Shown piece by piece: positions 1 to 5,650 of a DNA stretch of 7,023 nt. The DNA is from Acidimicrobiia bacterium. GTDB taxonomy: Bacteria > Actinomycetota > Acidimicrobiia > IMCC26256 > JAENVU01. The stretch is from NCBI GenBank assembly GCA_017882945.1, contig JADGON010000408.1:1-7023 (forward strand). The letters are read 5' to 3'. Under the pieces are notes generated by a model. That model made no database searches and had not been told where the DNA came from. It worked only from the letters and a program-made list of their open reading frames with translations. Position numbers and translations under genes: made by a program. Each line of letters begins with the position of its first letter. Position 1 is the first letter of the stretch.

Positions 1-131
1 ACTTCGGCATCATCCGCTCGGCCTTCGTCATCGACGAGAAGGGCAAGATCGTCGATGCGTTCTACAGGGTCAGCCCGAAGGCGACCGTCGGAAAGGTGCA
101 GGGCGCGCTGAAGGCCCTGGACGGCGCGTAA
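1..131 (+). CDS. bcp: Bcp-type peroxiredoxin (thioredoxin-dependent thiol peroxidase), C-terminal fragment
   Basis: This is the 3' end of a gene that starts left of the window; the first complete codon is at position 3 and the stop is TAA at 129-131. The visible 42 residues begin FGIIRSAFVIDEKGKIVDAF and continue through a V-S-P-K-A segment to an alanine/leucine-rich C-terminal helix. The pattern (Phe/Tyr-Gly, Arg-Ser/Thr-x-Phe-x-Ile-Asp, then Gly-Lys-Ile-Val and a final amphipathic helix) is the C-terminal part of the thioredoxin fold in Bcp/PrxQ peroxiredoxins, which reduce hydrogen peroxide and organic hydroperoxides in the cytoplasm using thioredoxin. The catalytic cysteine region lies outside the window and cannot be checked. 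Another AhpC/TSA-family member is the main alternative. The gene converges on the membrane hydrolase that ends at 364. Confidence 0.75.
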   Translation, partial: FGIIRSAFVIDEKGKIVDAFYRVSPKATVGKVQGALKALDGA

Positions 132-363
132 ACCGCACCGAAAGATGGCTTGCCACCGGGGGAAACGGGTCTACCCTTTTGGACAGGAGTGCTCGGCTTC
201 AGCCCGGACCCCGCCGGGTCGAGTCCCCCTCGCAGAGTGCCACCCCAACCGCATGCGGACAGGGACAAGGCCATGCGAGCGTCCATGAGGCCCTGGCTCC
301 AAACCCTCCAGAGTCAGGGCCTCGACGCGTCCGGTCTGCCCCGAAGGCCCCGCGTGGTGGCGT
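132..363. other. Convergent intergenic region, 232 bp, GC-rich and foldable
   Basis: This non-coding stretch lies between the stops of two convergent genes. I see no credible coding region in it. Visible structure: a mini-hairpin GGG-tcta-CCC followed by TTTT at 167-180; a perfect 5-bp hairpin CCCGG-accccg-CCGGG at 203-218; a G-run at 158-162 that could pair with the C-run at 225-229 and enclose both; CGCATG (250-255) and CATGCG (272-277) as a 6-bp inverted repeat; and the strong 13-bp hairpin at 287-323. A few pieces look tRNA-like (GGGTCGAGTCCC near 216-227), but no cloverleaf with a matching acceptor stem can be built. It may only be a 3'-end processing and termination region. A small structured RNA on the plus strand cannot be excluded. 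Confidence 0.6.
287..323. terminator. 13-bp hairpin between convergent genes, probable (bidirectional) terminator
   Basis: The left arm GAGGCCCTGGCTC (287-299) and right arm GAGTCAGGGCCTC (311-323) are complementary around an 11-nt loop. In plus-strand RNA all 13 positions pair, one as G-U; in minus-strand RNA that position becomes an A-C mismatch, leaving 9 + 3 pairs. It starts 155 nt after the peroxiredoxin stop and 40 nt after the membrane-hydrolase stop. No T-tract follows on either side, so it is not a canonical E. coli-type terminator. Hairpins without a U-tract are often proposed as terminators or 3'-end stabilisers in high-GC actinobacteria. Confidence 0.55.
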
Positions 364-2448
364 TCACGACCCGAGCCGCATCGGTGCGAGCGTCGGTGCA
401 TCCGGCGCGCCGCCGACGACGGAGATGGTGATCTGATTGCGCCCGGCGCGAAACAGCGAGGGGGGAAGCACCGCTACGAAGGTGCCGCCGCCTAAAAACG
501 GGTTGGGCGCCACAGTCGCGAGTGAGCCGACCGTTCCGTTCACCCCGATGGCGAGCTCGTCGCCGACACCGCCACCGACGAAGCCGTCGACGTACGTCCA
601 CGGAGCCGAGTCGGCATTCAGATCGACGTCCTCGAATCGCTCGGGATGGTTGAGGCCGACCGCAAGGTCCGAGGGTTCCTGCTTCGCCAGCGGCTTCTCG
701 GCGTGTCCGACGAGCGCGCCGTACCGAGAGCCGCCCTCGTAGATCCGGAGGGTGTTGTCGGTCCCGGGGGCCGCGGCCCGGCTCGCCAGGACCTTGGCGA
801 AGCCGCTCGGCCCGTCCCACTCCCGGTACCGGGCGTCCGCGTTGCTCTCGCTGATGAGCTCGCTCGCGATGTCGAAGAACTTCCGCGGCCCATCGGGGCG
901 CGGCGCGTCGAGCAGCGAGTGGCCGTCGACCTTCCACGGCAGGTCCGCTCCCAGCTCGTCGGCGATGGTCGGGAGCACGTCGATGGACCGGGCCGGCCGG
1001 TCGTCGATCGTACCCATGCCGTGTCCGGGCTCCTTGACGAAGAGCGGGACCCACATCACCTGCGGGTACGTCGCCGCGGTGACGTTGCGCAGCGGGTTGC
1101 CGACCGTGAACGCCTCTCCGTGGTCCGCGGTCACGACGACGAGCGATGGGTCGTAGGCACCGAGCGAGCGGAGCTTGGCCACGATCTGGCCGAGGAGCCG
1201 GTCCGCAGCCTGCACCTGCAGGAGATGACGCTGCCGGGCGACGTCGGCCAGCACCTGATCGGTCCAGACATCGGACTGCCCGGGGACGCTCTGCTCGTCC
1301 GAGTAGCTGCGGCCGTCGGGAAGAAGGTGCCACGGGACGTGGGGGAGCAGCACGTGGAGGTAGTCGAGCCGGGCGCGTTTCGACGCATGGAGCGAATCGA
1401 GGAATCGACGACCCGCAGGGATCTGGGCATCGAGCGTCTGATCGGAGATCCGTTGGCTGAAGAGCGATCCCGTCGAGCTCGGTACGAGCAGGTTCATCCA
1501 GAGGTCGAGCGACTTCCGCGCCATCCAGGTGAGGCCCTTGGCCGGCTCGGCGTCACCCGCCGGATTCAACGCCTCGGCGTTCTCATGGGTGTTGAGCTGG
1601 TAGCGGTTGCCGAGCAGCGTGAAGAGGTTGTGCGGGTACACGGAAGCGGTGGGTACGGCTTGCGGATCGGTCGGGTAGCTCCCGGTGAGCAAAGCTGGGA
1701 CGGCCACATTCGTGTACGGGGCGACCGTCGTGGTGTTCCGGTACCAGGTCGAGTCCCGAGCGAGCCCGGCGAAGTTCGGGTAGAGGCCGGCATCGATGTG
1801 TCCGGTGCCGTCGAGCAGCGACTCGAGCGGGAGCTCGTCCATGACGATCAGGACCACCCGGTCGGGTCGGCGGACGGTCACGTCCGAAGCATTCGCGACG
1901 CGGCTCGTGAGGACCAGGGGCCGGACCTGGTCGTTCATCACGAAGAGGAGCGCGAAGGCAAGGGGCGCGAGAGCGAGGAACCGGAGGAAGGTGCCGACGA
2001 CGGGCACGCGCAGGAGCAGCAGGGCGGCCAGCACTGCGAACGGCAGGGCGATCGCCAGTCGTGCCGCGGTCTCGAAGCCCGTCTGATCGCCTAGCACTTC
2101 CGCCACGATGGTCCCGACGATCAGCCCGCCGATACCGGCGTGCACGAAGCGCCGAGCCGCCGGCCATGCGATCCCGATCAGCAGCTCGATCGCCCAGAGG
2201 ATCGCCGGTGGGCCGATGAGGATGAGCGCGACCAGCGCCACGATCTGGACCGGGCTCGCTCCACTCGTCACGAAAGTGTCGTGGGCGTTCCGGCGCAGCG
2301 AATCGAGCAGCGGCTGGACGATCGCGACGCCGGTCAGCGCAAAGAGCTCGATGAAGCTGCGTGCTTCGACCCGCCAGCTCGGACGGCGACGGCCTCCAGC
2401 AGCATCGGTCGAGCCGACCGCGTCCACGTTGCCCCCGTCTTGGATCAC
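364..2448 (-). CDS. Membrane-anchored sulfatase/LtaS-like phosphotransferase or hydrolase with Thr nucleophile
   Basis: This 694-aa protein starts at GTG (2448); a second in-frame GTG is codon 9, neither has a clear Shine-Dalgarno, so the start is uncertain. An Arg-rich segment (residues 20-30) precedes about five hydrophobic segments (roughly 32-49, 66-95, 103-119, 130-147, 152-171). The alkaline-phosphatase-superfamily domain covers about 195-515: VVLIVMDELP with metal-ligand candidates D204/E205, a nucleophile region ending PALLTGSYP, a PHVPWH motif with H370/H374, and TADHGE with D442/H443. Counting back from LLTG, the position of the sulfatase formylglycine Cys is T246, as in Thr-nucleophile LtaS/EptA enzymes. 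A true sulfatase is therefore unlikely; transfer or hydrolysis of a phospho-group on lipids or surface glycans outside the membrane is more plausible. Residues 520-694 form a separate Gly-rich, probably beta-stranded tail. The substrate is unknown. It lies 126 bp downstream of fabI on the same strand. Confidence 0.85.
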   Translation of the reverse strand: MIQDGGNVDAVGSTDAAGGRRRPSWRVEARSFIELFALTGVAIVQPLLDSLRRNAHDTFVTSGASPVQIVALVALILIGPPAILWAIELLIGIAWPAARRFVHAGIGGLIVGTIVAEVLGDQTGFETAARLAIALPFAVLAALLLLRVPVVGTFLRFLALAPLAFALLFVMNDQVRPLVLTSRVANASDVTVRRPDRVVLIVMDELPLESLLDGTGHIDAGLYPNFAGLARDSTWYRNTTTVAPYTNVAVPALLTGSYPTDPQAVPTASVYPHNLFTLLGNRYQLNTHENAEALNPAGDAEPAKGLTWMARKSLDLWMNLLVPSSTGSLFSQRISDQTLDAQIPAGRRFLDSLHASKRARLDYLHVLLPHVPWHLLPDGRSYSDEQSVPGQSDVWTDQVLADVARQRHLLQVQAADRLLGQIVAKLRSLGAYDPSLVVVTADHGEAFTVGNPLRNVTAATYPQVMWVPLFVKEPGHGMGTIDDRPARSIDVLPTIADELGADLPWKVDGHSLLDAPRPDGPRKFFDIASELISESNADARYREWDGPSGFAKVLASRAAAPGTDNTLRIYEGGSRYGALVGHAEKPLAKQEPSDLAVGLNHPERFEDVDLNADSAPWTYVDGFVGGGVGDELAIGVNGTVGSLATVAPNPFLGGGTFVAVLPPSLFRAGRNQITISVVGGAPDAPTLAPMRLGS

Positions 2449-2574
2449 TGCCCGATGCGGACCGAAAACGTCCCGCGACTACGTCTAGAGAGCGCGAACG
2501 AATTGTGAGCGTTCGATGAAGTGACCCGAGGTGGACCGGAGGTTGAGCGTCAGGTGGAAGGCGACGGCATCGAG
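2449..2574. other. fabI / membrane-hydrolase intergenic gap
   Basis: This 126-bp gap separates the fabI stop from the membrane-hydrolase start. It is less GC-rich than its surroundings in the middle (AATTGTGAG and CTCTAGACGTAGT-type stretches when read on either strand), which fits a promoter or operator for the downstream gene. I cannot identify a convincing -35/-10 pair. The one clear element is the inverted repeat at 2495-2515. The gap breaks the otherwise near-continuous packing of the fab genes, so the hydrolase may be transcribed separately. Confidence 0.5.
2495..2515. repeat. Perfect 6-bp inverted repeat, possible operator or weak terminator
   Basis: CGAACG (2495-2500) and CGTTCG (2510-2515) form a perfect dyad around the 9-nt AT-leaning spacer AATTGTGAG. 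It sits 59 nt downstream of the fabI stop and 46 nt upstream of the membrane-hydrolase start. The dyad could bind a dimeric regulator at the hydrolase promoter. A stem of only 6 bp with no T-tract makes an efficient terminator less likely. Confidence 0.35.
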
Positions 2575-3333
2575 CTATGCCCCGATCGCGTGGAAGCCAC
2601 CGTCCACGTGCAGCATCTCGCCGGTCGTCGCGGGGAACCAGTCCGAGAGCAGCGCGACGGCTGCCTGCGCGACGGGCTGGTGGTCACGGATGTCCCAGCC
2701 GAGTGGTGCGCGCTGGGACCACACGGCCTCGAACTGGTCGAAGCCCGGGATGCTGCGAGCGGCAAGCGTGCGGATCGGGCCGGCGGAAACGAGGTTCACG
2801 CGGATCCCGCGGGGTCCGAGCTCCCGGGCGAGATACCGGGCGGTGGACTCGAACGCCGACTTTGCGACGCCCATCCAGTCGTAGACCGGCCAGGCCTGAC
2901 GCTGGTTGTCGAAGTCGAGCCCGACGATCGATCCGCCTTGGCCCATGAGGGGCAGCGCGGCGCGAGCCAGCGCCGCGAGCGAGTACGCGGAGACCTGGAA
3001 CGCGATCGCCACGTCCTCCCACGGCGCCTCGAGGAACCCGCCACCGAGGCAGGACTCGGGTGCGAACGCGATCGCGTGGAGCACGCCGTCGAGCTGCCCA
3101 CCGATGCGTTCGGGGAGCGCGACGATGTCGTCGGCGTTGGTCACGTCGAGCTGCACGATCTCCGGGGCGGACGGGAGCTTGCGCGCGGCCCGTTGGGTCA
3201 GGCTCATCACGCGACCGAACGAGCTCAGCACCACCTCGGCGCCCTGCTCCTGGGCGAGCTTGGCCACGCCGTAGCCGATCGAAGCGTCGTTGAGGACGCC
3301 GGTGACGAGGATGCGCTTGCCGTCGAGCAGCAT
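2575..3333 (-). CDS. fabI: Enoyl-[acyl-carrier-protein] reductase (NADH), InhA-like FabI
   Basis: This 252-aa SDR-family enzyme performs the last reduction of each FAS II cycle (trans-2-enoyl-ACP to acyl-ACP, NAD(P)H-dependent, cytoplasmic). The start is MLLDGKRILVTG, matching the InhA N-terminus; the ATG (3333) overlaps the fabF TGA by one base. Visible features are the nucleotide-binding segment TGVLNDASIGYGVA (11-24), LDV (62-64), HAIAFAP (86-92), the catalytic triad F141, Y151, K158 in LDFDNQ...YDWMGVAKS, and AGPIRTL (184-190). The closing ALLSDWFPATTG and VDGG segments also match InhA. Two things differ from M. tuberculosis InhA as I recall it: the stretch between PIRTL and QRAPLGW is about 10 residues shorter, and the InhA S94 and G96 positions are alanine (A87, A89). 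The length fits ordinary FabI. It is the last gene of the tightly packed fab cluster. Confidence 0.95.
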   Translation of the reverse strand: MLLDGKRILVTGVLNDASIGYGVAKLAQEQGAEVVLSSFGRVMSLTQRAARKLPSAPEIVQLDVTNADDIVALPERIGGQLDGVLHAIAFAPESCLGGGFLEAPWEDVAIAFQVSAYSLAALARAALPLMGQGGSIVGLDFDNQRQAWPVYDWMGVAKSAFESTARYLARELGPRGIRVNLVSAGPIRTLAARSIPGFDQFEAVWSQRAPLGWDIRDHQPVAQAAVALLSDWFPATTGEMLHVDGGFHAIGA

Positions 3334-4589
3334 CAGGGCGCGGGAATCAGCACCAAGGTGGCGTTGTGCCCTCCGAACCCGAACGAGTTCGAGAGGGCCG
3401 GCCCGACCGGGATCGATCGGGGCTCGCCGTGGACAACGTCGATCTCGGGCACGTCGTCGCCGAGGCGGTGGTGGTTCGCCGTCGGGGGGACCATCCCTTC
3501 GCGTGCCGCATGGAGCGCGACGATCGCCTCGACCGCGCCGGCGGCACCGATGAGGTGGCCGGTCACTCCCTTGGTCGAAGTGACTGGAGGAGCGGCATCT
3601 CCGAAGACCTTGCGGATCGCCTCCGCCTCGGCTGAGTCGTTGAGCTCGGTCGACGTGCCATGCGCGTTGACGTGGCCGATGTCGGCGGCCGTGAGGCCCG
3701 CGTCGTCGAGCGCCAGCTGCATGCACGCCGCGGCACCCGCGCCACCCTGCGACGGCGCGGTGATGTGGAACGCGTCGCTGTTGGTTCCGTACCCCGCGAC
3801 CTCGCCGTAGACGCGCGCACCGCGAGCCGCGGCCCGGTCGGCCCGCTCCAGCACGACCATCCCGGCACCTTCGCCGATCACGAAGCCGTCGCGGTCGGCA
3901 TCGAACGGCCGCGACGCGAGCTCCGGTGCGTCATTGCGCTTGCTGAGCGCACCCATGCGGGCGAAGGCGGCCACGGCGGGCGGAGTGATCGCGCACTCGG
4001 TGCCGCCCGCCATCACCGCGTCGGCGAGACCGTCACGGATGAGCCGGGTGCCTTCGCCGATGGCGTTCGCGCCGGCGGCACACGCCGTCGTGATGCAGAG
4101 GTTCGGGCCCGTCCAGCCGAGGTGGATGCCGATGATCCCCGCGGTGGCGTTCGCCATCATCATCGGGACGAAGAACGGGCTGACGCGATCCGGACCCTTC
4201 TCGAGGTAGATCTTGACCTGCTCCTCGAGTGTGATGAGCCCACCGATGCCGGTCCCGGCGATGACGCCACCGCGCGCGGGATCGACTCCCGGGTCGCCCG
4301 CGTCCGCCAGCGCGTCGGCCGACGCGGCGTAGCCCATCTGCGCGGCGCGGTCGACGCGCCGACTCTCCTTCGGGCCGAGGTAGGGAACGGGATCGAAGTC
4401 GAGGATCTCGCAGCCGAACCGGACCGAGAGCGGTGACGGGTCGAACCGCTGGATCGTTCTTGCGACCGAGCGGCCGGAGAGCAGGGTCGACCAGGCGGCT
4501 TCGAGACCGATCCCCGCGGGGGTCTGGAGTCCGACGCCGGTCACGACCACCCGAGGGCGGCCGCGGTGGTCGAGGTGCTCGCTCGTCAT
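3333..4589 (-). CDS. fabF: Beta-ketoacyl-[acyl-carrier-protein] synthase II (KAS II, KasA-like)
   Basis: This 418-aa thiolase-fold enzyme condenses malonyl-ACP with acyl-ACP to elongate the chain by two carbons. The catalytic residues are all present: nucleophile C170 in TTACAAGANAIG, H310 in NAHGTST, K340 in STKGVTGH and H345. Other family signatures are GTGIGGL (112-118), SPFFVPMMMANATAG (137-151), RPFDADRDGFVIGEGAG (227-243) and C-terminal NSFGFGGHNA (401-410). The GGHN ending, rather than the GGTN typical of E. coli FabF, is shared with mycobacterial KasA/KasB. The length matches the family, so the gene is complete. The ATG (4589) overlaps the acpP stop as ATGA, and the stop overlaps the fabI start as TGATG, implying translational coupling on both sides. 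Whether it prefers ordinary C4-C18 or longer chains cannot be told from the sequence. Confidence 0.96.
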   Translation of the reverse strand: MTSEHLDHRGRPRVVVTGVGLQTPAGIGLEAAWSTLLSGRSVARTIQRFDPSPLSVRFGCEILDFDPVPYLGPKESRRVDRAAQMGYAASADALADAGDPGVDPARGGVIAGTGIGGLITLEEQVKIYLEKGPDRVSPFFVPMMMANATAGIIGIHLGWTGPNLCITTACAAGANAIGEGTRLIRDGLADAVMAGGTECAITPPAVAAFARMGALSKRNDAPELASRPFDADRDGFVIGEGAGMVVLERADRAAARGARVYGEVAGYGTNSDAFHITAPSQGGAGAAACMQLALDDAGLTAADIGHVNAHGTSTELNDSAEAEAIRKVFGDAAPPVTSTKGVTGHLIGAAGAVEAIVALHAAREGMVPPTANHHRLGDDVPEIDVVHGEPRSIPVGPALSNSFGFGGHNATLVLIPAP

Positions 4590-4837
4590 GCCTTCCCGGC
4601 TGCCTTCGAGAGCACGAGGTCGACCGCCTGGCCGACCGTCGCGACGCCTTCGAGATCCTCTTCGGGGATCGTGACGTCGAACTTCTCCTCGAGGCCCATC
4701 ACGAGCTCGACGAGGTCGAGGGAGTCGGCGTCGAGGTCCTCCTTGAAGCGGGCGTCCTCGACGACGGCATCGGGCTCAACGCTGAGCACCTCGACAGCGA
4801 CATCGCGGATGGCGGCGAGTGCCACGTCACGCTCCAT
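4586..4837 (-). CDS. acpP: Acyl carrier protein
   Basis: This small acidic protein (83 aa) carries the growing acyl chain on a 4'-phosphopantetheine arm. The attachment serine is S39 in the DADSLDLVEL motif (36-45), the universal ACP signature, followed by a second acidic recognition helix and EEKFDVTIPEEDLEGVATV. The length is typical. It starts at ATG 4837 with a good Shine-Dalgarno (GAGGAGA) 8 nt upstream, and ends in an ATGA overlap with fabF. In this cluster it is the shared substrate carrier for FabD, FabH, FabG, FabF and FabI. The holo-ACP synthase that would modify S39 is not in the window. Confidence 0.97.
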   Translation of the reverse strand: MERDVALAAIRDVAVEVLSVEPDAVVEDARFKEDLDADSLDLVELVMGLEEKFDVTIPEEDLEGVATVGQAVDLVLSKAAGKA

Positions 4838-4845
4838 GCAGGGTC

Positions 4846-4852
4846 TCTCCTC
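4846..4852 (-). promoter_or_regulatory. Shine-Dalgarno of acpP
   Basis: Read on the minus strand, GAGGAGA ends 8 nt before the acpP ATG. It is the clearest ribosome-binding site in the cluster. The neighbouring genes mostly rely on stop/start overlaps. It sits in the only sizeable gap (60 bp) between fab genes, consistent with the high ACP expression needed by FAS II. It also supports 4837 as the acpP start. Confidence 0.7.
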
Positions 4853-4897
4853 GGTGTGTGGTTTCGGGGCTGGTGGGGCTGCGGTGCATCGGAAGGC

Positions 4898-5650
4898 TCA
4901 GGCTCCCATGCCGAGGCCGCCGTCGACCGGAACGAGGGCGCCGGTCACGTACCCGGCAGGATCGGAGCTCAAGAAGGCGATCACGGCCGCGCACTCCTCG
5001 GCGGTTCCGGGCCGCCCGAGAGGTACGAGGGCGCCGACGCCGGCCAGCCACTCCTCACCCATCGCTTCGGTCATCCCCGTCACGATAGGCCCGGGTGCGA
5101 CCACGTTACAGGTGATGCCCCGGGATCCGAGCTCACGGGCGACGGAGCGAGTGAGCCCGAGCAGACCCGCTTTCGCGGCCGAGTAGTTGGCCTGACCGGC
5201 TCCGCCGGCGTGCGCGACGACGGACGCGACGTTGACGATCCGCCCGAAGCGGGCGCGCATCATCTTCGGGACCGCTCTGCGGATCGTGTGGAACGCCCCG
5301 GTGAGGTCCACGCCCAACACGGTGTCCCAGCTCTCGTCGGTCATCCGCATGATCAGCCCGTCCCGGGTGATGCCGGCGTTGTTCACGAGGATCTCGACCG
5401 GTCCGAGCGTGCTCTCGATCTCGGTGAACGCGGCGTCGACCGCGGCGGTGTCCTCGACCGCGCAGCGCAACGCGAGCGAAGGGACCCCGACGTCCTTGAC
5501 CGCCGCCGCCGTCTCGTTGGCGCCGTCTTCGTCCTGGGAGTAGCAGAGCGCAACCGCATGGCCGTGTGCAGCCAGGGTCAGGGCGGTGGCCCGGCCGATG
5601 CCGCGCGATGCTCCGGTCACGAACGCGACGCGGCCGGTCGCCTCGCTCAT
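4898..5650 (-). CDS. fabG: 3-oxoacyl-[acyl-carrier-protein] reductase
   Basis: This 250-aa NADPH-dependent SDR reduces 3-ketoacyl-ACP to 3-hydroxyacyl-ACP. The Rossmann cofactor motif TGASRGIG is at 12-19, NNAG at 90-93, and the catalytic residues are S143 (in NVASVV), Y156 and K160 (in YSAAKAG). The C-terminal half has the FabG-typical NVVAPGPIVTGMT and VDGG segments. The SDR tetrad position usually written as Asn (VNLTG) is Asp here (D115, VDLTG). An upstream ATG at 5683 in the same frame would lie inside fabH; the ATG at 5650 is preferred because it gives the standard N-terminus (MSEATGRVAFVTGASRG) and a 4-bp ATGA overlap with the fabH stop. A 60-bp gap follows before acpP. Confidence 0.95.
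   Translation of the reverse strand: MSEATGRVAFVTGASRGIGRATALTLAAHGHAVALCYSQDEDGANETAAAVKDVGVPSLALRCAVEDTAAVDAAFTEIESTLGPVEILVNNAGITRDGLIMRMTDESWDTVLGVDLTGAFHTIRRAVPKMMRARFGRIVNVASVVAHAGGAGQANYSAAKAGLLGLTRSVARELGSRGITCNVVAPGPIVTGMTEAMGEEWLAGVGALVPLGRPGTAEECAAVIAFLSSDPAGYVTGALVPVDGGLGMGA

Noticed and set aside
167..180. GGG-tcta-CCC-TTTT as an intrinsic terminator for the peroxiredoxin gene
   Set aside because: A 3-bp stem with four T's is too weak to call alone; it is kept only as part of the intergenic description.
185..240. CIRCE-like GAGTGC / GAGTGCC repeats
   Set aside because: The two copies are direct rather than inverted, and the spacing does not match the CIRCE element. There is no heat-shock gene nearby.
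150..245. Possible tRNA (GGGTCGAGTCCC resembling a T-arm, and CTTCAGC resembling a Sec-type anticodon loop)
   Set aside because: The T-loop is one base short, the 3' segment GAGTGCCACC has no complementary 5' acceptor strand nearby, and no D-arm can be placed. The pieces do not make a cloverleaf on either strand.
646..2094. Long plus-strand open frame opposite the membrane hydrolase
   Set aside because: It is Arg/Glu/Val-rich with no domain, and the opposite strand has a coherent membrane plus catalytic architecture.
364..2448. Annotation of the membrane protein as a true sulfatase
   Set aside because: There is no C-x-P-S-R or S-x-P-S-R motif for formylglycine formation; the aligned residue is T246.
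2500..2511. AATTGTGAGCG, similar to half of the lac operator
   Set aside because: Only one short half matches, the rest of the operator is absent, and there is no lac-type gene. It is better described as the spacer of the CGAACG/CGTTCG dyad.
3334..3726. N-terminal extension of fabI up to 3726
   Set aside because: The extension is Arg-rich and lies within fabF in another frame. The InhA-type N-terminus begins exactly at the ATG at 3333, which overlaps the fabF stop.
2521..3810. Long plus-strand open frame opposite fabI and the end of fabF
   Set aside because: It is antisense to two well-supported genes, has low-complexity Arg/Gly/Glu-rich composition and no recognisable domain, which is typical of shadow frames in GC-rich DNA.
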